From positions 235,043 to 299,042 of the forward strand of contig JAXIVH010000191.1 in the NCBI GenBank assembly GCA_036785325.1: DNA of 64,000 nucleotides, given 5' to 3'. Shown in pieces: positions 38,451 to 54,487 of the stretch. A model generated the notes under the pieces. It was not told the origin of the DNA, did not search any database, and saw nothing but the letters and a program-made list of their open reading frames with translations. This DNA comes from Urophycis tenuis. Taxonomy: Eukaryota > Chordata > Actinopteri > Gadiformes > Phycidae. The position numbers and the translations under genes are program-made. Position 1 is the first letter of the stretch. Every line of letters starts with the position of its first letter.

Positions 38451-39284
38451 TTTATATTACATTGAAACCTTGACAGAGGTATCAAAAGGATGCCCGATGG
38501 TTACACAAGGTGATAATCTGAAATGTGCTTTCTATAGCAATTACAGACAAGTAAGCAGCTTGTCTAGTCTTGCCTTTGAATGTAAGACATGTCCCGTTTT
38601 AACAACGATGCCCAAACCACATCCAATTCATAGACACGTGTGTCCACTTGAACTCCAGCCAGAGAGAACCTTTTGTAACTCCTAATCACAGGAACTGCTG
38701 CTACTGATGGAATGGAACGTGGTGCGGCTATTCCAAACATTCAGAATTAATTATACGCATGTATGGAAGCAGTACAGTACACCAGTATACATTTTCCTTG
38801 CCTATCCATCAATAATAATAATACAAAACTAAGAACATGTGCAAAACGAAGTAACATGGACAGATTGTGAGAACTCCCTGACATCTAAAAGCACCTCGGC
38901 CACATGGTCCGGTGAAGGCAAAACAGAACCATCCTTGAAGTAAGCCAAATAAACTGACAATGAAAACAAGGTGTCCCTGACTGATACAGGAGGTCCACAG
39001 TGGGAACTTTTTTTTAATATAAGTGCTCCGTACAAAAAAAAAACAGCATGCAAAATGAAATGAATCCCCCCCCCCAAAAAAACAGTAAATAGTTACAAAA
39101 TATAATAATCCAGCTACACAGGACAATACAAATCCATTGGGTACTTGTGGTTTAATTAACCATGGTAACACCATTACTTACAAAGTAACAAATCCCTTCA
39201 GCCAGTTTTTGTTTCTTTTACCATGACAGCAACTACTGTGCCAAAGCAAAAAACAATTCTTATCTTCATTTAAAAAGATAAGAC

Positions 39285-39290
39285 TTTATT
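39285..39290 (-). terminator. sppl2: Proximal poly(A) signal candidate, sppl2
   Basis: AATAAA on the minus strand about 410 bp past the stop, next to a (GT)n run at 39290-39320. Confidence 0.5.
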
Positions 39291-39699
39291 GTGTGTGTGT
39301 GTGTGTGTGTTTGTGTGTGTGAGAAATTGCGGTTCTTCTTACTTGCTGGAGTTTAAGAGCTTTGCTCCCTTGTGCAGCACAGGAGGGAGGGGCTCAGCAG
39401 TGCGACGGGGCTGCTCCAGGATCAGTTCTAACCCCAGGTGTTCAGCCCCGGTACCCAGCCAGCTGCCCGAACGCAGGGGTTTGCTTTTCTGGTGGTCGTT
39501 ATTTACTTTGCACGGTGATGTCAACACTAACACTGTCCATTACAAATCAACATTGGCTCCGATGCACAGAGTCAAGAGAAATAAAATAAAAGTAACAACA
39601 AACTAATTTAACAATAAATGTGTATATATATATATAAAAATGCCATACTCAAAGTCTCTAGTAGAAGTTAGCTTTTTTGTTTGTTTGTTTGTTTTGTTT

Positions 39700-41969
39700 T
39701 TATTCCAATCTGTGCTCCGCTTTCTTGGTGGTGGGGGATGTTTCCTGAGTGTCCTCGCTCTGATTGGTGGGCCCTGGGCTGTGCGGCTCAGGATTGGTCA
39801 AGGACTCCTCTGTGGGCGGAGCCGCGGTTTGTGTACAGTTAATCGGCGCGAGAGCTATGGCAGGCTGCAGGAAGGAGGGAAAACACAGTGTTGGGGGTGA
39901 GAGGACTGCGGCGCGGCCAGGCACACAAGACAAACGCAGCATTCGGACCGTCAAGAACACACGCGTTAAAAGAGAACGACAGGGGGAGGGTCAGGGGAGT
40001 GGGGGGGGGGGGGTGACAAACAAATACAGTTATTCCTCTGTCCACATGTCAATTTGAGTTGGTTTTTCGTCATTCAACCAGCCAATGAAAGGAGAGCCGT
40101 GGTGGGTGTGGCCGGGGGTGGGGGGGCGGTCAGAGGCATTACTGTACGTTGACAGCAGGCGTCGATAGAGCTGTGCCTTGAGTGTTGCCCTTTAACCTTA
40201 CACATCGTTGACCCTGCCAACGATGGATAGCGCAGCACCGTGAAACCCAAGGGGGAAAAAGGGGTGGGGTGGGGGGGGCTCCTCTGCAGAGTGGTGGACG
40301 GCGGGAAGGGGGACTCAAAACAAAAAGGAACCTTATGGGCGGTTAAAGGAAGAGGAGGACCTTGAGGGCGAGCCCCTATAGGATACCTGCAGTGACACTC
40401 ATAGACGGGCGCGGCCGCGACGCCAGACTGGAGCAAACGGAGCAGGAGAGAGAGGGGTTGGGGGGTTGGGGGGGTGGTTCAGGGGGCAGGGGTTACAGAA
40501 AGCGTCTGTTGGTACGGTGGTATCATTAGGACAAAAATAAAAAATGTGAGGCAACGACTCAACTTGACTACTTCATTGCGCACATCATCAATGTTTTTCT
40601 GTGTGTGTGTCCTGGTGGGGTTTTTTTCGGGGGGGGGGGGGGGGTTGATTTTTTTTTTTTGGGGTGGGGTGGGTTGGGGGGTGGGGAGTTCTTCTGCAGT
40701 GATCACTCATATCAAACTGGTATTCACCACAAATCCACTGCCAGACCAGAACTGGGGCAGCTCCCTGCGCCACAGCGCCACCGCAAGGCTGGTGAGTAAA
40801 GTGCAAGGCACCAGGTAGAGCAGGGCGGGCTGGCCCATCTTCATCACGGCCAGCGCCACGAAGGTGACCAGCAGGCCGATGCCATAGGCTGAGAGAGGGG
40901 GAGGGGGAGGGACAAAAAGAGACCTGTCAAAATGGGAGCATCCCCTCATAACCGGCCTCGGCTCTAAAGGCTACTACTCTAAAGGATACATACAGCTGTG
41001 CTAGCTACAATATAAAACATAACTGTGTAAATGTTATGAAATCCCGGAATTCAAAATGTTAAGTTTAGTCCAACCAATAAAGAAGCGAAGATGATGCTTT
41101 AGGTCTCAACTTTAGCGAACCGGAGACAATAAAGTAACTCTGCGCGCCGATCCGCCCAAAAGGCCGAGCAGTACCTACCGACAGTGCACGCCACAAAGTA
41201 GATCCTGGAGGACTGGGTTAAGATGTCGAACCGGTGGCAGTACGCCACCAGGAGACCTGGACAGACGGCAGCATTACTTGGTACAGCCCACAGGAGCCAG
41301 GAGGCACACTGACAACAACAACAACACGCGGCTAGCGGTTAGTCACCTGGCACCAGGACGTCCCCGAAGCCCAGCAGGGAGAAGGGCCTGTCACACAGCG
41401 CCAGAGGGGAGGAGTTCAGCTTGGGCACTTTCAGCACCATAGGAAGCTGGAACAAAGAAGACACACACAGGGACAATACTCAAAAGGGCGGGTAAACCAA
41501 TTTCATCCACTTAAACGCGCAATATGCAAAAGAATCACAGTGCTAAAAATCATGAAATGGCCATGATATGAGATTACGGAAACACGCTAGGTAAAAAATA
41601 CTGGCTTCTGCGACAACGATGCCACATCCACTATATTTCCTCCTTAGAATTTACCATTCCGGGTCGGGTCGTTATTGGTTACTCCTGTGGGCCGTGTGTG
41701 TTACGATTCACTATTCTCCCGAGCACCGCGGGTTGCCAGATATGAAACTAATTCGGCAAACAAACACAGTGTGCCGCAGCCACGGGGCAAGCCGTCCCAA
41801 AAACCGACCAGATCAACAGATTGTACTCGACGACACCCAGCCTTGGAAGTCTGGTCCTCCTGGACGACCGAGATAAAAAACAGTCAACCCAGCTCACCTT
41901 TTCGTGCGAGGCGGAGTCAGAGGGGCCGGCCGCCACCTCCACCATGATGCTCTCCCGGCTCTGTCCACG

Positions 41970-42017
<48 letters not shown>

Positions 42018-44424
42018 GACAGAGACAGAGAGAGAGAGAGAGAAGGCTCAGGTGAGTCCCTGAAGGACCGCCCACTACCACAAGAGGACACCCACGGGAA
42101 GACACGCACAAGAGACGCATGAACGTGAACGTGTCGCTTACCTTTGTGAGGAAGGGAGTGATAAATACAAAGAAAATATCGTAGACAAAAAGGACCACCA
42201 GTAGTAAAGTGCAGGCCTGCGGAAAGGAAAAACACAAACAAAAAAAACACCCCGCAATTCAGACGAGTTCACGCAGAATCAAAAAGCAGCCGACGGGGAC
42301 ATTTTGCACACGTTTGACGGCGTGTTACCGCGGCGACGTGGCTGACGCACCTTGAAAGTGGGCAGCCGGATTGTTTTGAGCATGTAGAGGCAGAAGGCGA
42401 TACCCAGGGTGTCCTGTAGCACCCAGGCCCACCTGGAGGGCGAAACAAACGCACACCGTATGTAGACACCAAAGACCCGCCCCCGCCGCCCCCCCCCCAT
42501 GCTGGGACACACATGGCACACCCCAAAATAAACATATCCATACACAACAACAACAGCAACACTTAGTCACACCTAGAGCAACGCAAACACTCGGCTGTTA
42601 TAGAGGGCGTGGTGTGTAGAGGCGGAGACAGACAGACGTACTTTAATGATCCCTGAGGGAAATTGCATTCGTTACAATACTCCAGGGAAAAAAGAAAGAA
42701 GAGACAGACACTCTACATATAGTAAAGTGTTAGAATATATAAATATATAATATAAACCTATGTAAAATATAAAATATAAAATATAAACCTATGTAAAATA
42801 GAACCTATAAGGTCGCCTGTTGGGGGGCTTGGGGAGCAAGGGAACGACTGAGGCTCTATCGGTAGGTCTTTCATACCCCTGGATTATTGTGCTGCTATCA
42901 GCAAGTGAGACTTAATGGAGGTCTTGGATGTGCAGACAGTGAGTAGCTAGCTACACCACCACTTTCCCTAATGTACTGGATCGTGTTCCTTTCATTTCCA
43001 TGTCTGAGCTGCCAGGTGGATGTGTGTTTGTGTGTGTGTGTGTGTGTGTGCGTGTGCGTGTGTGCGTGTGTGGAGGTATAACTTGAGGTATAACGATTCT
43101 CCATATCAATGCTTCAGTTCAGACCTTCATTTCGAGCCATGGTTTGGTTCGTACATCACATTTTATTAAACATTTTTATGAGGGGTTGAAATAAGACTTT
43201 TTTTTAGCGCACAAGCGTGATTTTGAGCGGTGTTGGATATGAAAAGGGGTATGCTTTACTATACAGTTATACAGTAAGCGTTACAGTAACCAGTAGAAGT
43301 TCACACACACACACACACGGTACCCTAAAAGGCACTTCTACGTCAAGAGATGAATGCTGTGTGCGTTCGCAGCGGAGCAGTTTGACGGCACACTGGCGAT
43401 AAAACACAACACCGAAGGACAGAACCTGCACTCTGTCCTTCCGGCTTCGGCCCCGCCCCCCTGGCATGCCCCGCCCCCCACGGCATGCCACGCCCCGCCC
43501 CGCGCTGTACTCACTGGTCCTCGTTGCGGAACACCGCCCAGGTGAGACTGACGCCGATGCAGAAGGCGGAGAGCAGCAGGCTGCGGAACTGCGGCCGCTT
43601 GTGCAGGTAGGGCAGGCTGTTCTCCGGGACCCTGCCGAAAAACATGTCCACGCGCACACACACACGTGCACACACACACGTGCACACACACACACACGCA
43701 CGCACACACACGCGCAAACGCACACACACACGCACGCACGCACGCACACACACGCGCAAACGCACACACACACGTCATGTTTCTCGCACAAGCTGCGAGA
43801 CATGGTACAGGGTGACACTAAATGTTTGTTGTCATGAAGACACGCCTGCAGGTATGTGGCCTGTTGGCGGGGGGTTGTGTCGCTCCACAGTACATAATCT
43901 CATGACAGATGGCGGGTCTATTAAGGAACCATTAACGCTGGCCAAGAGTACAACATGCCTACTGTTTTTACTCTGTGACGCCCGTGTGGACGGTGTCGAG
44001 AGAGTAACAGCGCTTTTAAATAACATAACATTTAAATAACATAACACCCCTAATAACAACATCAAAAGAAGGGTATCCACCTGATAATTCCAATGAAGTG
44101 AGTAGCCCTCCTCGAGAAAGCATGGGGTGGATATGCAGAAGATAAGTGGGATATATAAGCAGGGTTTCATTTTGAGAGGGCTCACCTGCACTTGCAGAAA
44201 GGCAGTCTTCTGACGAAAGGCCACAGGCAGCTGTACAAGCCGACGGAAGACGCTATGCAGAAGATGGCGATGACCCATATGGCTGTACACGAACCCACGG
44301 GGAGAGAAACACACACGTCGATGGCACAGCGGTGTTGTAGACGCTAAGCTAGCTAGCATCCTACACATGGCGTTTACTCTTTTGCAAAGCCAACTTGGAA
44401 CACACATCCATAAAGTTAGGAGTA

Positions 44425-44467
<43 letters not shown>

Positions 44468-47400
44468 TACCCAGGTAGTCATAGAAGTAGTACAGCAGCA
44501 GCAGCATGGTGCAGCACATGACCACAAACACGGAGATCATGATGGGCGTGACGTCCACCGTCTCCTCGTCCTGCTTCTCGTTGCCGTCGTCCCGCTTGTG
44601 TTTCATGTAGCGCCTGTGGGGGGGAGGGCCACGGCCAGGTGAGTTTCGGGGATTGGTCGCACTGCGCCGGTTCACGCCAGCGCCCTATTACAGCGCGGGT
44701 GTCGGCCCTGGTGGTTCCCGCGGGCGTCCTGATTCTCTACTTTCCTGCACTGATTTGTTGAGATACTGTCATTCTAATAGGGAGGGTCCCTGTCTACCTG
44801 AAGTGTTAGCAAACGCCTGTTCACACATGAGAACAACCCATGAAGAAGTACTCATGTAAACTGTGGCTTACGTTCATATCCGCATGACATATCGCAGGAA
44901 AAGTCCTGTCCATTTGAGTGAGTGTGATGGTTGTGGTAATGGTGAGGAGGAGCAGATGCGTTCTCCATTCCTTGTCTAAACATATCTATTCTTGGGCCTC
45001 TTTTGTTTCCTTGTTCTTAACACCAAAAGAGACCCCAACCACAACCTTGCCCTTTGTCACTATGGTAACGGTTGGAGAAAGGAGAGATCCAGATGGATTT
45101 AGACTCCAGTCACTAGACTGGCTTCGGATGATGACAACAACGCAGTCTTTGGCTGGGTCGTCAATGGTAACAGAGCCCACCACTCTGTTACTATGTGGGC
45201 AGAGAGCCCGCGGCTAAAAGCTCAGTACTTGTGAACACGAAAAAAGCATTTTTCTGCACAACTACTTGCCAATTAAAGGGTGGCAAAAGAAAAAGGACTT
45301 ACTCTCCCAATGAACTGCCCTTGGGTTAAACTTTGGTTAAAACTAAAAAGCATTGCATTCATTGACAAAATCTAACAACTTTGTATCAGCAATTGCATGA
45401 AATTATCCGGCGCCTGAACTTTTCAAAAATAAATGCACCCCCCCCCCCCTCCGATTCCACACACTTTTTGGTGTCTCTGCTGCCAGCCAAGTAGCCTCCC
45501 ATGGCTACCGTGCCCACGGCCATGATGAAGATGATGACCATGTTGTAGTCCAAAACGGGCTCATTGGGCGCATACATGGCCACCTCTCTTCCATCCCCAA
45601 AGTTCTGCAGGAGCACAAGCAATACAACAGTTAGAGAACGTCTGGTGGGAGTTCAGACACAAACCACCCCCCTCAAAGCTCCCCTCGGGGAATTTGCTCT
45701 TTTGAATGGTCCTAATCTGATGAGTCCATTATTTTGTGCTCTGGACACAATAAATGACACGATAAATTCAATGTTATTATTAGATTGGAATGAAGTAGTT
45801 GAAATATAATACTTGAGGGGTGGTCTAATTTTAAACTGGAGTTTTAGTTTGTTACCATAACTCATATCAGCTTTTGTTCAGTTGGATTTGGAGTTTGTTT
45901 TGCAATTAGATATTACACTTAACATATATTATGATCAATGTTATAAAGTCTATAAAGACTAAATAAAGAAGAATGTGTAAATATTATGTAATTCCATTGG
46001 GTCCTCTCCCTCTATGTCTTGTGGTAATCATGTCTTACCTTGCTTATATCCAGCATGTCAGTGTAGCTGAGCAGTGCAACAGGGATATCAATCTCCTCAT
46101 ACTGGGTCTTGTTTCCAGCTGGTGGTGTCTGTAATAAACAGTGACTTTAGCATATTGAATAGACATGAGTAGTGAGCTAGCAAGAGAATAGCTCAGAACA
46201 GGGTACCCCACACATTGTAACAATCAACTCAACTTTCAAGTCACGATTTTCAAAGGTTTCTGGGAGTCTCCTCATACTAGAGAGATGCCTGTGTGCCATT
46301 AAGGTTTAAAAGTGCCTGGGTCCTTTTAAAGTGAGCAGTAATGATGTCTGGTTTTAGTTATCAAGTTGAGTTATGATTTTATAGTCCTTCATGATACATC
46401 ACTGATCCAAGTTTAAAATAATGCACATAATTATATTGCCTTGATTGTGTACAAAGTTGTATTAGTTCTATTCTCATTCACAAACCAAAATGTCATCGTC
46501 AACCTACTGTCAACCTATGATTGCGTCAGGCCAAAAATGAGAAATAAAACCGCCCCCCTCACCAGTCGGTCCTTGCTGACAATGAGCAGGCCCCTTGCAC
46601 CGTTGATCTGGGCCAGTCGCACCTTCTCATAGAAGGTACAGTTGCCCCTCATCACCATGGGAATTCGGTTAGGGAAGCCCCCATCGGGCACCTCAGAGGC
46701 TGAGCACAGGACCGACGCTGTGAGGTCATGAATCTGGAGACGGGACTAGATTAACACAAACATATTTTCATTTAAAAAAAAGCACTAATACAAGGACATT
46801 TGACCATAAAGTTTCCAGTGGATGCTGGATATTATTCCTTTAATTGTTTTCAACTGAAATCTTTAAGTGTTAACTTACTGCTTTGTTGAGGTCCTGGGGT
46901 AGACGTGCCCACTGGGAGTTAAAGAAAATGCAGTAATCTTTTCCCTTGCTATTGTCTTTGTCGTTGAAATGAGCCATGCCATACTCACCTACGACCTATA
47001 CACACACACACACACACAAAAAAAACATAAAACACACAACAGTGTTTTTTATTCACTTCATGTACAATAACGTGCATTAAGAACACAAAGCTAAAGTAAA
47101 ACCAAAACAATTGGGTAGCTAGGGTTCGGCTGACGGCGAGTCTCATGTCCAGTGGTACATATCCCGTTACACTCGAACAATTGACAATCTTGTTAATGTA
47201 TTCCTTTGTCAGAAGTGAGACCAACGCTAGTGATATGTTCGTCCAGCTTCGCTGTAGGCCGGACAGAACCACGCGTCATCTCATCTTTTCCGATCAGATA
47301 AACATAAACACCAGCGTTTTGAATCACCGTCTCTGTTGGCTATCTCCGCAAGCTAACAGTGCTACAGCATGCAAGATCATCACTACACGTTTGGAGACGG

Positions 47401-47534
47401 GATAATGACTGCGACCACTGTTGTGTTGTAATACTGGGGGGTGCGTATATTATCTAAAACAACAAACGAGTTCTGCGTGTTACCTTTTGGATTAAAATAG
47501 CTGTCCAGATCAGGTTTATTGGGACCCAATCCAT
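39700..47534 (-). CDS. sppl2: Signal peptide peptidase-like 2 (SPPL2B type)
   Basis: An intramembrane aspartyl protease that cleaves type II membrane protein stubs such as TNF in endosomal and plasma membranes. Fifteen exons join in phase: 47484-47534, 46879-46995, 46563-46733, 46039-46128, 45465-45604, 44471-44613, 44186-44282, 43515-43631, 42351-42432, 42142-42216, 41898-41960, 41347-41446, 41179-41256, 40728-40888 and 39700-39864, giving 549 aa (human SPPL2B has 592). A hydrophobic signal peptide (MDWVPINLIWTAILIQK) precedes a protease-associated domain with an NCT glycosylation site. Then come nine likely membrane helices with the three catalytic motifs YD (D349), GFGD (D411) and PAL (462-464). 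The C-tail is Pro/Thr/Glu-rich. It is convergent with arhgef18 and divergent from dapk3. Confidence 0.93.
40387..40427 (-). other. sppl2: Possible 41-nt alternative exon of sppl2
   Basis: Flanked by a good acceptor (GTTTGCTCCAG) and donor (CAG|GTATCC) between the last two coding exons. Including it shifts the frame and would end the protein within a few codons (SGVAAAPVYECHC then stop). The constitutive join of 40728 to 39864 is in phase without it. Confidence 0.3.
40728..40888 (-). other. sppl2: sppl2 exon with PAL motif
   Basis: Encodes AYGIGLLVTFVALAVMKMGQ followed by PALLYLVPCTLL. The PAL motif packs against the two catalytic aspartates in presenilin/SPP proteases. Confidence 0.9.
41347..41446 (-). 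other. sppl2: sppl2 exon with GxGD catalytic aspartate
   Basis: Encodes LALCDRPFSLLGFGDVLVPG. GFGD carries the second catalytic Asp of the presenilin/SPP superfamily. Confidence 0.92.
41971..42043. repeat. (GA)n/(GACAGA)n microsatellite
   Basis: Lies just upstream of an sppl2 acceptor on the transcribed (minus) strand as a CT-rich tract. Confidence 0.92.
42142..42216 (-). other. sppl2: sppl2 exon with YD catalytic aspartate
   Basis: Encodes a transmembrane helix with VLFVYDIFFVFITPFLTK. The Asp in YD is the first catalytic residue. Confidence 0.92.
42590..43130. other. sppl2 intronic sequence with possible LINE 3' end
   Basis: ACTTTAATGATCCCTGAGGG at about 42640 resembles the 3' part of fish RTE-type LINEs (TTTATTAATCCC...GGGAAATT). 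The match is too short to be sure. A GT run follows at 43020-43070. Confidence 0.35.
43640..43775. repeat. Compound (CA)n/(CG) microsatellite
   Basis: CACACA with interspersed CGCA and CGTG units, directly downstream (plus orientation) of the sppl2 exon 43515-43631. Confidence 0.9.
44430..44463. repeat. (GT)n microsatellite in sppl2 intron
   Basis: Sits 8-40 bp from the sppl2 donor at 44471. Confidence 0.9.
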
Positions 47535-48107
47535 GATTCCGTGCGTGTTGTTGTTTCCCCATCCACCACACTGCCCGACACAGTGCGGCCACCAGCTGTT
47601 TGGCTATAAAACCCGCCCCTTTTCTGCAGTAAGGTTATAATTGGTCGTCTGATACATAGCAAGAGCGCATACGTCGCTCAATTGGGTCAATTTGAATGTC
47701 AATCAAAACAAAATTAAAGCTCAGAAGTGCAATTCTGGTGCAAGACATTGAATAAAATATTTTTTGGTGTGGAGTTGTGTCAACTTTGTGTTTGGTTTAT
47801 AATTGTTCTAGTTGGTTAAATATTCGACGCTTTACAATTTGATAGTAAACATTTATAAACACGCATTTACATACACTCGACATACACACATTTGAATTTG
47901 TCCACTAATTTGAATTAGTTGATGTCGGATTTGTTTTCATTTAAATATGAAAATAAATACGTAGTGATTAATAGAAAAAAATATTGTTTGCGCATTTGAC
48001 ATTATAGTGATAGCTCTTCCAGGCCGATCAAACATGGCATCGTCGAACCCGTACCGCTATTTTTCATGTGTTCGAATCCTTCGTTATCATTGGCTCCACG
48101 TATAGCT
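47535..48107. promoter_or_regulatory. Divergent intergenic region upstream of sppl2
   Basis: Next to the sppl2 start a GC-box-like GGGGCGGG (minus strand, about 47605) and GC-richer DNA suggest its promoter. The rest is AT-rich with no gene. Confidence 0.4.
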
Positions 48108-48179
48108 TCCCTGGTGGTCTAGTGGTTAGGATTCGGCGCTCTCACCGCCGCGGCCCGGGTTCGATTCCCGGTCAGGGAA
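48108..48179 (+). tRNA. tRNA-Glu (anticodon CUC)
   Basis: A 72-nt cloverleaf. The 7-bp acceptor stem pairs TCCCTGG with TCAGGGA. The A box region is GGTCTAGTGGTTAGGAT, the anticodon loop is GCTCTCACC with CTC, the B box is GGTTCGATTCC, and the discriminator is A. No CCA is encoded, as expected for a eukaryote. It matches the vertebrate tRNA-Glu-CTC consensus. Confidence 0.97.
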
Positions 48180-48184
48180 CACAG

Positions 48185-48189
48185 TTTTT
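48185..48189 (+). terminator. Pol III terminator of tRNA-Glu
   Basis: TTTTT five bases past the tRNA 3' end, with a second T6 run just after. Confidence 0.85.
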
Positions 48190-48339
48190 ATTTTTTCGAA
48201 CATAAATTGTAACAAAACTATATCTTGTCAAAGACAGCAAACACATGTGTCTGAAACCTGTTAAGTTTATCTGCAAACATTGATAAATCTTCGATCACAT
48301 CCTTTTACATTAAAAAAAAAAAAAAAAAAAGCCACTAAC

Positions 48340-48547
48340 GAGGCTACCATCCCGGGACGACTTTAAACCACCTAACGCACGGCTTAACGTGCTCAATCTT
48401 GTAAGCCAGTACCCCCATCACAGTCGTGTGAGAGTTGATTCACTTCAGCATGATGTCATTCCATATGTCCGTCCTCCTACTTCACTAGGCACCAGAATCT
48501 CTACTCTACCCCCTTCAGGGAATGCAGTACTCCTCGCCAGAGATAAT
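48340..48547 (+). other. dapk3: Candidate non-coding first exon of dapk3
   Basis: Ends CCAGAGATAAT|GTAAGTCC, a strong donor at 48547/48548, about 810 bp upstream of the coding start. The 5' limit is unknown. Assignment is positional inference. Confidence 0.4.
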
Positions 48548-49358
48548 GTAAGTCCTGCAACTTAATATACACTTTTGTTATTATGCGACGCCTGTCTTAA
48601 TCATAAAGTTGTTGTTGTTACAATGTTATGGGTCGCGTATAAGGATATTTTCTTTGAAGTTAACACACAGCGAGGGTAACCTTTGCTAGGCTAGCGAGAT
48701 AGCAACGTTAGCTTTCATTAGATTGTCCTTAGTAGCATCTTTTACTAACATGATTGAAAGCGTCGTTTGGACGTTCATCTGTGTTATCTCCGTGTCTAAC
48801 TGAATGAGTATGCGGCATTTAGGACAGACGAGTGTGACTAAATGTATTATTAGTTTAGCAGAAGCTATGTTTCGTGTACCAAGTGTCCTTGTTTTTTCTG
48901 TTTGTTTGTGTGTAGCAAGCGTGTGCTAAATATGTATACCAACCAGTTAGCATTTCGTTGTGATATTTCTTTCTTAAACACAGTTCAGGGTTTTATATAA
49001 ACAAATAGCCGTGACTCCCAGTCCCTTTAATTTGAGACGAGTGGTCCAGCGAATGGAATGACGTCAGTAAAGCTGGAATGCAGATTACCCTCACTTGCCA
49101 GAATGTGTTAAAAAAAACATATAATGCTATGTTGACTCTGGCCAAATAAGGACTGTAGTCCACCAATCAGAAGTTGAAATTACGTGGGGGGGGGCATGGC
49201 TTCTGTATGGAGGTTTTTACCTCATGGTGCCATTTGGGCTGTTGTTGCCAGTCCATATACTAAGTTTGATGAATTTGTAATTCATTACTTTGTTGTGTGT
49301 CCATTTCCTTGGTTAAGTCGAAGGCTTTCCTCCAAACGGTATCCACCGTTATCAAAAT

Positions 49359-53311
<3,953 letters not shown>

Positions 53312-54487
53312 GACGACCACTTCAGACCTCTCGCTAACTTCTGACCGCATGGTGAGCTCCAAATCTCTGGTTACTGCTGTTTCTGATTGGCCGGCGCCAG
53401 CAGATGTCCCTGGAATAGTAACCAAACAATAAAAAAAAAAGCTCAATGCGTAAAGGCTGGTGTTTGACCAGAATTGGTGCTGATCCTGCAGTTTGATTTT
53501 AGAGGATGGTTGATCTGTAACCTAAACAAAGACATTTTCCACACTTGCATGTGCTCACACTCATTTCTGTCACAGCAGACCTTTTTTGCGGGGGGTATTG
53601 TCATCATAAGCTACAGATGAAATCGTGATAGAAATTTCCCCTCAGGAACACATGCAAGTCAAGTATCAGAAACACCAGCAATTATAGAAGGGGCCCCTAT
53701 TGAACGCTGTCGGCCTGGAGCATGTCATGATGCTCATTTCTTTATTTTATAAATATATTTATATTGTCAGAGAATCTATGCTTTTTATATAAATGCTATA
53801 CTTAATGATGTCATCTTCTAAATTGTAACTGCCGTTTGTTTTATACCCCGCCTTTTTAAGCAGAAATTGTTAATCTGAAAATAATTGGCCTCAAATATAT
53901 GTTCTACTCTACTTTTTCTGTGTTAAATTCAGGGGATAAATTCTGCTTACATTCATTTACAGCTTTTATCGCAGATGGATTCATCCAATGCCTCTTATTT
54001 TGAAATGATGAGAAAGTGTAAACTGAACTTAAACCATCTTTGCCAGTGCCTGTTTACCTATAGACAAACATTATTGCCTCTACAGGCATTCATCTGTTAT
54101 ACAATAGTCATCATGACATTCCTATTGCACTGCTCGAACTGCTCAATGTCTTACACACATTATGCCTTCTGTACAAAATCGACTGCATGAAAATATTCAA
54201 TTCAATATAATTTCTTGTTCATGTTGTTTTTTTTTAAAGTTTTTTCTTACCGTGGTGGCCCACATAGACATTCCAACTCTTAAGTTTGACCTCTCAGCAT
54301 CACATTCCCCTTATTTAGCAGAGGAACTACCAGTAAAAATACAGTAGGCCTACATCTAGTCAAATGTATTATCGATGTCTTAAATTATCATTATTTTTGC
54401 AAACTGTTGTTTTCAGCATCTATCAAACGCAAGATGAAATATATTATGATGAACTGTTATTCTATATGTTTATTTGAAATTAATAAA
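53312..54487 (+). other. dapk3: dapk3 3' UTR
   Basis: AATAAA occurs at 53428 (followed by an A-run, possibly genomic) and at 54482. The longer UTR is AT-rich, and TTTATATAAATGC-type elements are frequent. Confidence 0.5.
54482..54487 (+). terminator. dapk3: Distal poly(A) signal, dapk3
   Basis: AATAAA about 1.17 kb after the stop codon; an alternative is 53428-53433. Confidence 0.45.

Noticed and set aside
42638..42680. RTE-type LINE 3' end
   Set aside because: Only about 40 bp of resemblance, too short to claim an element.
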